A DNA stretch of 6,452 nucleotides from Gammaproteobacteria bacterium (GTDB lineage: Bacteria > Pseudomonadota > Gammaproteobacteria > SG8-11): contig JACQEQ010000338.1 in the NCBI GenBank assembly GCA_016200445.1, positions 1 to 6,452 of the forward strand, written 5' to 3'. The notes under the pieces were generated by a model. The model made no database searches. It was not told the origin of the DNA and saw only the letters and a program-made list of their open reading frames with translations. Shown piece after piece: positions 1 through 6,452 of this stretch. The first letter of the stretch is position 1, and each line of letters opens with the position of its first letter. A program made the translations under genes and the position numbers.

Positions 1-1166
1 GCGGCGCCGGCGCGTGCGGTGCGGCCGATGCGGTGCACGTAGTCTTCGGCGTCTTGCGGCAAGTCGTAGTTGAACACGTGACTGACGGCGGGGATGTGCA
101 GGCCGCGCGCGGCAACGTCGGTGGCGACCAGAATCTGCAAGGTGCCGTCGGTGAATTCTTTCAAAATGCGCAAGCGTTGCGTTTGTGGCACGTCGCCCGA
201 CAACACACCGGCTTTGTAATTATTGCCGCGCAAATAATTGCCGATGCGTTCGGCGACCGGCTTGGTGTTGACAAATACCAGCGCGCGCGTCACCGGCTTG
301 GTGCGCAGCAGGCCCAGCAGCAACGGAATTTTTTCTTCGTTAGCCGGGAAGTACACCGACTCGGTCACGCGCTCGGCAGTCATGCGCTCCGGCGAGATCG
401 ATACCTGCTTGGGGTTGTTCATGTGTTCGTAGGCGAGTTCCGTCACGCGATGCGACAGCGTGGCCGAAAACAGCAAGCTCAACCGCTGCTCGGGCTTGGG
501 CAAGCGGCGCAGTAAAAAACGAATGTCGCGGATAAAACCCAAATCGAACATGCGATCGGCTTCGTCCAACACCATCACCTGGGCTTCGCGCAGGTCGTAA
601 ATACTTTGTTTGAAGTAATCGATCACGCGACCAGGCGTGCCGATCAACACATCGACGCCTTCTTCGAGCATTTTTTTCTGCGCTTCGAAACCGGTGCCGC
701 CGTAGACCAGCCCGAGTTTGAGGCCGGTGAATTGGCCGAGGGTCACGGCATCGTTGTGGATCTGCACCGCCAGCTCGCGCGTCGGCGCAATGATCAGCGC
801 GCGCGGTTGGTTCACGCGGCGGCGGGGACTGGCGGGCTGGGTCAGCAGGCGGTGATACATGGCAATCAAAAACGCGGCGGTTTTGCCGGTGCCGGTTTGC
901 GCCTGGCCCATGACGTCTTGCCCTGCCAACGCCAGCGGTAAGGTCTGCGCCTGAATCGGGGTACAACGCGTGAAACCGGTCGATTGAATCCCGCGCAGTA
1001 GTGTTTCCGGTAAATTTAAACTGGCGAAGGTGATGTCGGACAAGTGATCCGCTAACGGCACATGCACCGGAATGGGGTCGGGTAGTGACTCGCTATCGGG
1101 CAGAGTGGAAGGTGCCGGGCCAAACCATAGTCCGATGGATTTAACTAAGCTGGACAAAAATGACAC
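1..1166 (-). CDS. rhlB: ATP-dependent DEAD-box RNA helicase RhlB, 3' end cut off by window edge
   Basis: RhlB unwinds structured RNA using ATP and in enterobacteria is the helicase of the RNA degradosome. The 388 visible residues contain the family motifs in order: Q motif (GFTRCTPIQ, about residues 66-74), motif I AQTGTGKT (89-96), TPGR, DEAD (201-204) followed by RMFDLGFIRDI, SAT (234-236), ATDVAARGLHIPAV and HRIGRTAR (378-385). The wording around DEAD and ATDVAARGLHIPAV is typical of RhlB rather than RhlE or SrmB. The C-terminal tail, where RhlB subgroups differ, is missing. An in-frame TGA lies 10 codons upstream of the GTG at 1166 and there is no ATG before the Q motif, so I chose this GTG, giving MSFLSSLVKSIGLWFG. 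This places about 50 residues before the DITFASL segment, longer than in E. coli RhlB. The ribosome binding site is weak (GGAAAC, rather far upstream). Downstream of ppiA on the same strand, after 176 bases. Identity is confident; the start is less certain. Confidence 0.95.
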   Translation of the reverse strand, partial: MSFLSSLVKSIGLWFGPAPSTLPDSESLPDPIPVHVPLADHLSDITFASLNLPETLLRGIQSTGFTRCTPIQAQTLPLALAGQDVMGQAQTGTGKTAAFLIAMYHRLLTQPASPRRRVNQPRALIIAPTRELAVQIHNDAVTLGQFTGLKLGLVYGGTGFEAQKKMLEEGVDVLIGTPGRVIDYFKQSIYDLREAQVMVLDEADRMFDLGFIRDIRFLLRRLPKPEQRLSLLFSATLSHRVTELAYEHMNNPKQVSISPERMTAERVTESVYFPANEEKIPLLLGLLRTKPVTRALVFVNTKPVAERIGNYLRGNNYKAGVLSGDVPQTQRLRILKEFTDGTLQILVATDVAARGLHIPAVSHVFNYDLPQDAEDYVHRIGRTARAGA

Positions 1167-1220
1167 TGGATTGATGTTTCCGTAATGATGTCACGATCAG
1201 TGCGATCGAAACGAAAAACC

Positions 1221-1226
1221 ATTGTA
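1221..1226 (-). promoter_or_regulatory. Possible -10 element of an rhlB promoter
   Basis: On the minus strand the hexamer TACAAT (5 of 6 to the sigma-70 -10 consensus) lies 54 bases before the GTG of rhlB. No good -35 is found at 16-18 bases upstream (GTGCCC is the best, 3 of 6), so this is only a candidate. It lies downstream of the GC-rich hairpin that follows ppiA, which would suit independent transcription of rhlB. Confidence 0.3.
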
Positions 1227-1276
1227 CAGAACAGCAGCGACAGGGCACCAGCGAATTGCACGGCAGGTCCCGCACC

Positions 1277-1309
1277 GGGCCGGGCGACCGCTGTGCGGCA
1301 ACCCGGCCC
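1277..1309. other. Strong GC-rich inverted repeat between ppiA and rhlB
   Basis: GGGCCGGG at 1277-1284 is a perfect inverted repeat of CCCGGCCC at 1302-1309. Between them a second stem, CCGC at 1288-1291 with GCGG at 1295-1298, closes a three-base loop, leaving a 3x3 internal loop. The transcript of either strand could form this hairpin. It begins 33 bases after the ppiA stop codon. No T-run follows it on the minus strand, so it is not a standard intrinsic terminator. It could protect the ppiA mRNA 3' end, assist termination, or be a REP-like element. Confidence 0.6.
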
Positions 1310-1342
1310 ACAATGCCTGCGAACAGAATTACTTGTGGTGCA

Positions 1343-1942
1343 TTAAGGTTCCAGAGTTGCCTTCAAAATGACGACCGGATCTTGCGGTACGTCTTTCGGG
1401 AAGGGTCCGCCCGAACCGGTAGGCACCTTGCGAATCTTGTCCACGATATCCATGCCCTGCGTGACTTTACCGAACACAGCGTAGCCCCAGCCTTCTTGTG
1501 TGGGTGAGCGATGATTTAGAAAATCGTTATCGACGACGTTGATGAAAAACTGCGAGCTGGCCGAGTGCGGCATGTTGGTGCGCGCCATCGCGAGTGTGCC
1601 GCGATTATTTTTCAGGCCGTTTTCTGCTTCGTTGTCGATGGTGGGCTTGGTGTCTTTGCGCTTGTAGTCTTGCGTGAACCCGCCGCCCTGCAACATGAAG
1701 CCGTCGATGACACGATGAAATATCGTGCCGTCGTAGAAGCCTTCATTCACATAGGCCAGAAAGTTTTCGACCGACTTGGGTGCTTTCTCGCGATCGAGTT
1801 CCAGCTGAATGTCACCGAAATTGGTTTTAAGTCGAACGTGTGGATGCATGTTGTCCCCTGCGATGGCGTAAGTGTTAAATGAGAATGCGATGGCTACGGC
1901 GAGCGCTAACACGCCCCAAATTTTTTTAAACATCTGCATCAT
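1343..1942 (-). CDS. ppiA: Periplasmic cyclophilin-type peptidyl-prolyl cis-trans isomerase (PpiA-like)
   Basis: Catalyses cis-trans isomerisation of peptide bonds before proline, helping proteins fold in the periplasm. The 199-residue product starts with a Sec signal peptide: KK at 6-7, a hydrophobic stretch at about 9-22, and a likely cut after AIA (residue 28). The cyclophilin domain follows: LELDREKAPKSVENF, then FHRVIDGFMLQGGG with the catalytic Arg at 77 and Phe at 82, NEAENGLKNNRGTLAMAR, SQFFIN (131-136) and GYAVFGKV. Length and wording match E. coli PpiA (190 residues). The cytoplasmic PpiB lacks a signal peptide. The reading frame stays open upstream to an ATG at 2002, but I chose the ATG at 1942: GAGGGG sits six bases before it, the signal peptide begins there, and a candidate -10 lies inside the longer version. 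The next codon (1939) is also ATG and possible. It is divergent from the TPR lipoprotein gene. Confidence 0.95.
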   Translation of the reverse strand: MMQMFKKIWGVLALAVAIAFSFNTYAIAGDNMHPHVRLKTNFGDIQLELDREKAPKSVENFLAYVNEGFYDGTIFHRVIDGFMLQGGGFTQDYKRKDTKPTIDNEAENGLKNNRGTLAMARTNMPHSASSQFFINVVDNDFLNHRSPTQEGWGYAVFGKVTQGMDIVDKIRKVPTGSGGPFPKDVPQDPVVILKATLEP

Positions 1943-1948
1943 GTCCGT

Positions 1949-1954
1949 CCCCTC
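1949..1954 (-). promoter_or_regulatory. Ribosome binding site of ppiA
   Basis: GAGGGG on the minus strand, six bases before the ATG at 1942 and nine before the ATG at 1939. It is the only strong Shine-Dalgarno match near the start and decides against the longer open frame beginning at 2002. Confidence 0.7.
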
Positions 1955-1974
1955 GTTAGCTACAAGAAGCACAC

Positions 1975-1980
1975 ATGATA
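1975..1980 (-). promoter_or_regulatory. Candidate -10 element of the ppiA promoter
   Basis: TATCAT on the minus strand is 5 of 6 to the sigma-70 -10 consensus and would start transcription about 25 bases before the chosen ppiA start. The hexamer 16 bases upstream, TTGCGC, matches the -35 consensus at only 3 of 6. Weak but well placed. Confidence 0.35.
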
Positions 1981-2059
1981 GTGGGTTTAAAATTGCGCGC
2001 AAAGGGCAATTGACGGTATTTCAGTCAGAACACACCGTGTTGCAAAGTGCGTGCGCAAC

Positions 2060-2089
2060 TTGCCATGCAGTAATTATCGCGCCTAGCAT
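2060..2089 (+). promoter_or_regulatory. Candidate sigma-70 promoter for the TPR lipoprotein gene and downstream two-component genes
   Basis: TTGCCA at 2060-2065 (5 of 6 to the -35 consensus), an 18-base spacer, and TAGCAT at 2084-2089 (4 of 6 to the -10 consensus). Transcription would start near 2096, giving a leader of about 36 bases before the ATG at 2132. This is the best promoter-like pair on the plus strand in the divergent region; unproven. Confidence 0.35.
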
Positions 2090-2131
2090 CAGGGCCTAAA
2101 TATTCTGGTTATTTCGTCGCAGGCACTTAGA

Positions 2132-4564
2132 ATGAGCGTTTTACATCCTGACAGGGGAATGACTTTGATTGTGAATACCGCGTGGCGAAATTGCTGGCTC
2201 GCATCTGTGTTGGTGCTCGCCGCTTGTGTGAGTAAAGAATCCCAAGTTGCACAGTTTGTCGAACGCGGTGAACAACTCTTTACGGCGGGCAATTACTCGC
2301 AGGCGCGCTTGGAATACGCAAACGCATTACAGCTCGTACCGGACGATGCGAATGCGAATTTTCATATGGGTCAAGTGCTAGAAAAATTACAGGGGCCGCG
2401 TGCCGCGCTTTTGTTGTATCAACGAATTGCAAATACCAGCCCGCTGTACGCCGCTGCACAAGTGCAGTTGGCGCGCGCGTTGTTAAGCATCGACGCCGTG
2501 GATAAGGCGCTGGCAACAACGGGCCAGGTCTTGGTGAGCAATCCGAATAATGCGGGCGCGTTGCTGGTTCGCGCCCGTGTGTTTGCACGCCGAGGCGATC
2601 AGGTGCGTGCCGAGCAAGATGCGCAGGCGGCGTTGCGCGCCGAGCCGAATCTGCTGGAAGCGACGGTATTTTTATCGGACTTGGCGCTACGTAATGGCCA
2701 CGTCGACGAAGCCATTGCGCAATTGCAGCAGGCATTATTACGCAGCCCGCAACAGGCGGCGTTGCAGGCGATGCTGGCAGAAGCGCTCGCGCAACAAGGC
2801 GACGTGCAACAGGCGTTACAGTTACTACAAACCTGTATCCGTGTTCAGCCGCAGGAGCTGCAACATCGGTTACGGCTGGCGGCGGTCTACACGCGCACGG
2901 GCCAGTTAGACGACGCTGAGAACACCCTACGTGAAGCATTAACCGCCTTGCCCGACAGCGATGACGCACGGCTTGCGTTGGTGGACTTTATGGCGCGCCA
3001 GCGCGATACCACGAGCGCGGAGCATTTGTTGCAGAGTTACATCGCACAGCAGCCGCGCTCGTTCGCGTTGCAGTTTGGGTTGGCGGCCTTGTATGAGCGC
3101 GAACAGGCCGACGATAAAACCAAACAGGTCTATCGTGACATTATTGCGCGCGACGCGGCGGGCATCGATGGCCAGTTAGCGCGCTTTAAATTCGCGCAAT
3201 GGCTGGCACTTCACGGGGCGCGCGACGAAGCGGAATTGCTACTCAATGACGATGCAAAAAATAATGTCGCGGATTCCGAAGCGCTATTGTTGCGCGCGCG
3301 CTTGGCGCTGGATCGCGGTGCGTTTGATCGTGCCACGCCGGATATTCGTGCGGCATTGCAGGTGCAACCCAAGTCAGCGGTGGCGTGGCGGCTACTGTCA
3401 CGCGCCCAGTTTGCGCAGGCCGATGTGTCACAGGCGTTAGAAAGCCTGCAAAAAGCGCGCGACGCGAATCCCCATGATGTCGAATCGCTGCTGGCTTACG
3501 CGCAACTGCAAGCGCAACTCGGTCAAGCCGAAGCCGCCATCGGTGCATTGCAAATATTTCTGAAGGAGAATCCGGCGCAAAGTGCGGTGGCTGAAGCGTT
3601 ATTGCAAGCCTATGTGCTCAAGCCGGATTGGAAGTCGGCGATGGCGGTGGCGGAGCAGATCAAAGCAACGTCGCTGGATCCGGGTTTGGGTTATTACTAC
3701 AGCGGCTGGGTTTACCAACAGAAAAAAGCCTATGCGGCCAGCATCAAACAGTTCGAGGAAGCACTCCGCTCGAATCCGCAATCGTACGAGCGCTTGGCAG
3801 GAATTGTAAAAAGTTATCTGGCGCAGAAACAACCGGCACGTGCTGCACAGCGTATCAAGCTCATCTTGAAACAGTTCCCGCAACTCGCGCATGCCTATAA
3901 TTTACTGGGCGAAGTCAGTCTGGCGCAAAAACGCAGCGACGATGCGCAAACTGCGTTTCGCAAAGCGCTACTGGCCGATGCGCGTTATGCACCTGCCTAT
4001 CGTAATCTTGCGGCCGTGCGCGCAGCACGCGGTGCCAACGCTGATGCGATCAAAATTTATCAAGAAGGGATTTTTGCAACGCACGGCGATGTGAGTTTGC
4101 TGTTCGCACTGGGCGCGGCCTACGAACGTCAGGGCGATCGTGCACAAGCCATGCAGCAATACGAAAGCGTACTTGCCAAAGAACCGTTATCGTTCGCCGC
4201 GATGAACAACTTGGCGATGTTGCTGATCACGGACAAACCCGACGCGGCACGTTTGGCCAAGGCCAAGGAACTGGCGAATCGCCTGAGAATAAACAGCAAT
4301 CCCGCCTATCTCGATACCGTGGGTTGGGTGTATTACAGTAACGGGGATTTCGCAGCAGCGGTGCCTTATCTCGAACGCGCAGCACAGGGCTTGGCGCAGG
4401 TGCCGGTGGTGCATTATCACCTAGGCGCAGCGCTTGCCAAGCAAGGCGATGCGGTTGCTGCGCGGCGTCACTTGCAAGAGGCGTTGCGGCGCCAAGTCGA
4501 GTTTCATGGCATCGATGACGCACAGGCAACTTTGGATCTGTTGACCAAGCGCCGAGGGCGGTGA
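2132..4564 (+). CDS. Large TPR-repeat lipoprotein, PrsT-like, probably outer-membrane anchored
   Basis: The 810-residue product starts with a lipoprotein signal: Arg at 19, a hydrophobic stretch at 22-31 and lipobox LAAC with the lipidated Cys at 32. Residue +2 is Val, not Asp, so sorting to the outer membrane facing the periplasm is expected. From about residue 42 to 800 the protein is almost entirely tetratricopeptide repeats of about 34 residues, roughly 20 by eye, recognisable by G-Y/F at repeat position 8-9, A at 20 and P near 32. Clear examples are AGNYSQARLEYANALQLVP and KKAYAASIKQFEEALRSNP. TPR solenoids bind proteins and have no catalytic residues. The C-terminal wording (NNLAMLL, YLDTVGW at 726-732, HYHLG at 761-765) resembles PrsT, the TPR lipoprotein of exosortase/PEP-CTERM loci, but also other TPR lipoproteins. 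I chose the ATG at 2132 because AGG lies eight bases before it; ATG at 2159 and GTG at 2171 would give a more normal signal peptide length. Partner and function are unknown. Confidence 0.85.
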   Translation: MSVLHPDRGMTLIVNTAWRNCWLASVLVLAACVSKESQVAQFVERGEQLFTAGNYSQARLEYANALQLVPDDANANFHMGQVLEKLQGPRAALLLYQRIANTSPLYAAAQVQLARALLSIDAVDKALATTGQVLVSNPNNAGALLVRARVFARRGDQVRAEQDAQAALRAEPNLLEATVFLSDLALRNGHVDEAIAQLQQALLRSPQQAALQAMLAEALAQQGDVQQALQLLQTCIRVQPQELQHRLRLAAVYTRTGQLDDAENTLREALTALPDSDDARLALVDFMARQRDTTSAEHLLQSYIAQQPRSFALQFGLAALYEREQADDKTKQVYRDIIARDAAGIDGQLARFKFAQWLALHGARDEAELLLNDDAKNNVADSEALLLRARLALDRGAFDRATPDIRAALQVQPKSAVAWRLLSRAQFAQADVSQALESLQKARDANPHDVESLLAYAQLQAQLGQAEAAIGALQIFLKENPAQSAVAEALLQAYVLKPDWKSAMAVAEQIKATSLDPGLGYYYSGWVYQQKKAYAASIKQFEEALRSNPQSYERLAGIVKSYLAQKQPARAAQRIKLILKQFPQLAHAYNLLGEVSLAQKRSDDAQTAFRKALLADARYAPAYRNLAAVRAARGANADAIKIYQEGIFATHGDVSLLFALGAAYERQGDRAQAMQQYESVLAKEPLSFAAMNNLAMLLITDKPDAARLAKAKELANRLRINSNPAYLDTVGWVYYSNGDFAAAVPYLERAAQGLAQVPVVHYHLGAALAKQGDAVAARRHLQEALRRQVEFHGIDDAQATLDLLTKRRGR

Positions 4565-4610
4565 TTACCCGGCGCATGATTTGACAATTGGTGTTCTGCG
4601 GAATTCGCCT

Positions 4611-6230
4611 ATGCGCCGTGAAATTCTTCCTGTGTTATTGATCGAAGGTAATCCCCGCGACGCGGTGCTGGTACAAACGCAACTGCTGGAATTCGCGCCG
4701 GACGAATTTGAAATCACGGTTGTGGATCGGTTATCGCGTGCACAGCAGCAGCTTAAAGAGAGCGCCTTCGCTGCTATTTTATTAGATCTGTCACTCCCTG
4801 ATTCTTCTGGAATTTCAGCCCTAAGCCGCACTAAGGCAGCGGCTCCTCAGGTGCCGATTATTGTCTTGAGCGGAATCGACGACGAGTCGATGGCGTTGCA
4901 TGCCGTGCAACACGGCGCGCAAGACTATCTCGTGAAAGGTCGCGCCGACGGTCACGTAATTGCACGCGTGATTCGCTATGCGATGCAACGGCAGCGTGCC
5001 GATGAAGAGCTGCGCCGTGCGCATAATCTGCTGGAACAACGCGTGATGGAACGCACTGCATTTTTGAAGGTGACGAACCGTCGTTTGCATGAGGAGATCG
5101 CCGAGCGCGAACGTACCGAGGAAACCTTACGCAAGGAACGCGACTTCAGTTCGGCGATTCTCGACACCGTGGGTGCGATCGTGGTGGTGCTGGACCCGCA
5201 AGGCTGTTTAGTACGTTGTAATCGTTATTGCGAACAAGTTATGGGCTATCTTGAAGCAGAGATTAAAGGCCGCCAGGTGTGGGATGTGTTTCTCGAGCCG
5301 GAGGTAGTGGCGCGTGTACAACCGGTATTTGGCGATCTGTTAGTGCGCAAGAGCGGTAATAAATACGAGAACTATTGGCTTACAAAAGACGGCCGCCAGC
5401 GTTTAATCGACTGGTCAAATACCGTGCTTGTCGACTCGCAGGGCGCGGTCGAATTCGTGATTGCCACGGGTATCGATATCACTGAAAAACGCGCAACCGA
5501 GGAATTAGAGCGTCAGCATCTTTTTGATCTTGCACATGTGTCACGTCTGAGTACTATGGGGCAAATGGCTACCGAAATCGCGCATGAACTCAACCAACCT
5601 TTGTGCGCAATCGCGAGCTTCAGTGATTCTTGTCTACGGATGTACGATTCCGGTAAATTCGATCCCCAAGAAGTACGGCAAGTGTTGCAGGAAATCGGCG
5701 AACAGGCCCAGCGCGCCGGTGAGGTGATTCGACGTATTCGTAAATTCGTGCGTAAAGAACCTGCCGAACGGATTCTGGTGAGTTTGAATGAATTGGTGAG
5801 TGATGTCGTCCGCCTTACATTGGTTGAGGCGCGTTGGAATCAGGTTGATATTCGTACTGAGTTGGCCGAAGCATTGCCCGCCGTGAAAGTAGACAAAATT
5901 CTGGTCGAACAAGTGATCCTTAATCTAGTGCGCAACGCGATTGAAGCCATCGCACATGCGGGCGGAACGCGACGCGAAATCGTGATCGCTACGGGCGCGC
6001 GCGACGATGGAACATTGGAAGTAGCAGTACGTGACACTGGACCCGGCCTGCCGCAAAATGTCGCTGAAAATATTTTTCAGCCGTTTTTTACTACTAAGCC
6101 CCAAGGTATGGGAATGGGTTTGACGCTGAGTCTGTCGATCGTGAAAGCGCACGATGGACAACTGACAGCAGAAGCCAACACCGGGCAGGGAACAACGTTC
6201 CGGCTGGTTTTGCCTGCGATTAAAATTTAA
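4611..6230 (+). CDS. Soluble sensor histidine kinase: receiver - coiled coil - PAS - HisKA - HATPase
   Basis: Autophosphorylates on His and should pass phosphate to the adjacent FixJ-type regulator. The 539 residues hold: a receiver domain (about 5-125; E12, acceptor D59, S87, K109); a charged coiled coil (about 126-180); one PAS domain (about 180-294) ending in the usual GIDITEKR; a dimerisation/phosphoacceptor segment with His325 in AHELNQP; and an ATPase domain with N box N438/N442, DTGPGL (475-480), F box FQPFFTTK and G2 GMGMGL (499-504). Family is FixL/DctB-like by wording. No signal peptide or membrane segment is visible, so it acts in the cytoplasm. Odd points: the second Mg-binding acidic residue of the receiver is Gly13, and the PAS domain has no His but carries Cys199, Cys203 and Cys207. 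The frame is open from a TTG at 4581, but that has no ribosome binding site; the ATG at 4611 has GCGGAA upstream and begins right at the receiver fold. It lies 46 bases after the TPR gene. Confidence 0.92.
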   Translation: MRREILPVLLIEGNPRDAVLVQTQLLEFAPDEFEITVVDRLSRAQQQLKESAFAAILLDLSLPDSSGISALSRTKAAAPQVPIIVLSGIDDESMALHAVQHGAQDYLVKGRADGHVIARVIRYAMQRQRADEELRRAHNLLEQRVMERTAFLKVTNRRLHEEIAERERTEETLRKERDFSSAILDTVGAIVVVLDPQGCLVRCNRYCEQVMGYLEAEIKGRQVWDVFLEPEVVARVQPVFGDLLVRKSGNKYENYWLTKDGRQRLIDWSNTVLVDSQGAVEFVIATGIDITEKRATEELERQHLFDLAHVSRLSTMGQMATEIAHELNQPLCAIASFSDSCLRMYDSGKFDPQEVRQVLQEIGEQAQRAGEVIRRIRKFVRKEPAERILVSLNELVSDVVRLTLVEARWNQVDIRTELAEALPAVKVDKILVEQVILNLVRNAIEAIAHAGGTRREIVIATGARDDGTLEVAVRDTGPGLPQNVAENIFQPFFTTKPQGMGMGLTLSLSIVKAHDGQLTAEANTGQGTTFRLVLPAIKI

Positions 6231-6236
6231 GGAGAG
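6231..6236 (+). promoter_or_regulatory. Ribosome binding site of the FixJ-type regulator gene
   Basis: GGAGAG begins directly after the TAA of the kinase gene and ends five bases before the ATG at 6242. With only 11 bases between the two genes there is no room for a separate promoter, so kinase and regulator should be co-transcribed and probably translationally coupled. Confidence 0.75.
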
Positions 6237-6241
6237 TGACG

Positions 6242-6452
6242 ATGCAACAAGACCCGATCGTATATGTTGTGGATGACGACGAAGCTATTCGCAGCGCTTT
6301 GCGTTTGCTAATGAAGTCTGCGGAACTGCGCGTGGTGACTTGTGCGTCAGCCGAGGAATTCCTAAAAACATATAAACCAGAGCTGCCCGGCTGTCTGGTG
6401 CTCGATGTTCGCATGCCTGGAATGGGCGGTCTCGATTTGCAAAAACTGTTGA
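6242..6452 (+). CDS. FixJ-family response regulator, receiver domain only; 3' end cut off by window edge
   Basis: The 70 visible residues are the first part of a receiver domain: IVYVVDDDEAIR with the Mg-binding D11/D12, ASAEEFL, and the phosphoacceptor D55 in LVLDVRMPGMGGLDL. This wording is characteristic of FixJ/TtrR/DctR-type regulators, which normally end in a LuxR-type helix-turn-helix and act as transcription factors; that half would lie beyond the right edge and is inferred, not seen. Unlike the receiver on the neighbouring kinase, its acidic pocket is complete. The 11-base gap and shared strand make the upstream kinase its likely phosphodonor. Target genes cannot be read from this window. 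Confidence 0.9.
   Translation, partial: MQQDPIVYVVDDDEAIRSALRLLMKSAELRVVTCASAEEFLKTYKPELPGCLVLDVRMPGMGGLDLQKLL

Noticed and set aside
340..966. Long open frame on the minus strand, 208 codons
   Set aside because: It overlaps rhlB in another frame of the same strand. The rhlB frame carries all DEAD-box motifs, while this one is rich in Arg, Ala and His and shows no domain.
1194..1208. CGATC-AGTGC-GATCG inverted repeat in the rhlB leader
   Set aside because: Only five bases per arm around common GATC tetramers. Too short to claim an operator without conservation.
2039..2059. GTTGC...GCAAC inverted repeat in the divergent region
   Set aside because: Five-base arms with an 11-base spacer are expected by chance. 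It lies near the candidate plus-strand promoter but cannot be supported as a regulator site.
2280..2969. Antisense open frame of 229 codons within the TPR lipoprotein gene
   Set aside because: Arg/Pro/Ala-rich shadow of a GC-rich repeat gene. No recognisable domain, and the plus-strand frame is fully explained by TPRs.
4581..4586. Perfect TTGACA hexamer just before the kinase gene
   Set aside because: At 16-18 bases downstream there is no -10-like hexamer (TTCGCC or similar), and the ATG follows too closely for a normal leader. Probably chance.
5121..5475. PAS domain as a FixL-type haem oxygen sensor
   Set aside because: The FixL haem-binding His is absent; there is no histidine anywhere in the PAS region. 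Resemblance to FixL is limited to the kinase core and the neighbouring FixJ-type regulator.

Overview
The window reads as chromosomal DNA of a gammaproteobacterium. The RhlB-type RNA helicase and the PpiA-type periplasmic cyclophilin both match the enterobacterial forms closely in motif and wording, and coding density is high with moderately high GC. I cannot name the genus. I see no mobile element, tRNA, rRNA, CRISPR array or phage gene, and no gene-free stretch longer than about 190 bases.

Layout. Positions 1-1942 are read leftward: a periplasmic peptidyl-prolyl isomerase (ppiA, 1343-1942), then a 176-base gap holding a very GC-rich hairpin and a possible promoter, then the RNA helicase rhlB (GTG start at 1166), whose 3' end lies beyond the left edge. 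A 189-base divergent intergenic region (1943-2131) carries candidate promoters facing both ways. Positions 2132-6452 are read rightward: an 810-residue TPR-repeat lipoprotein (2132-4564), a soluble sensor histidine kinase with the order receiver - coiled coil - PAS - kinase (4611-6230), and the start of a FixJ-type response regulator (6242 to the right edge).

How the genes may work together. The gaps in the rightward group are 46 and 11 bases with no visible terminator, so lipoprotein, kinase and regulator are probably co-transcribed. Kinase and regulator look like a FixL/FixJ-style phosphorelay pair. The lipoprotein resembles the large TPR lipoproteins found in exosortase/PEP-CTERM and exopolysaccharide loci, but no such genes are visible here, so its role is open. 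The kinase has the most distinctive features: an N-terminal receiver domain with one Mg-binding Asp replaced by Gly, and a PAS domain with no histidine (so not a FixL-type haem sensor) but a tight C-x3-C-x3-C cluster.
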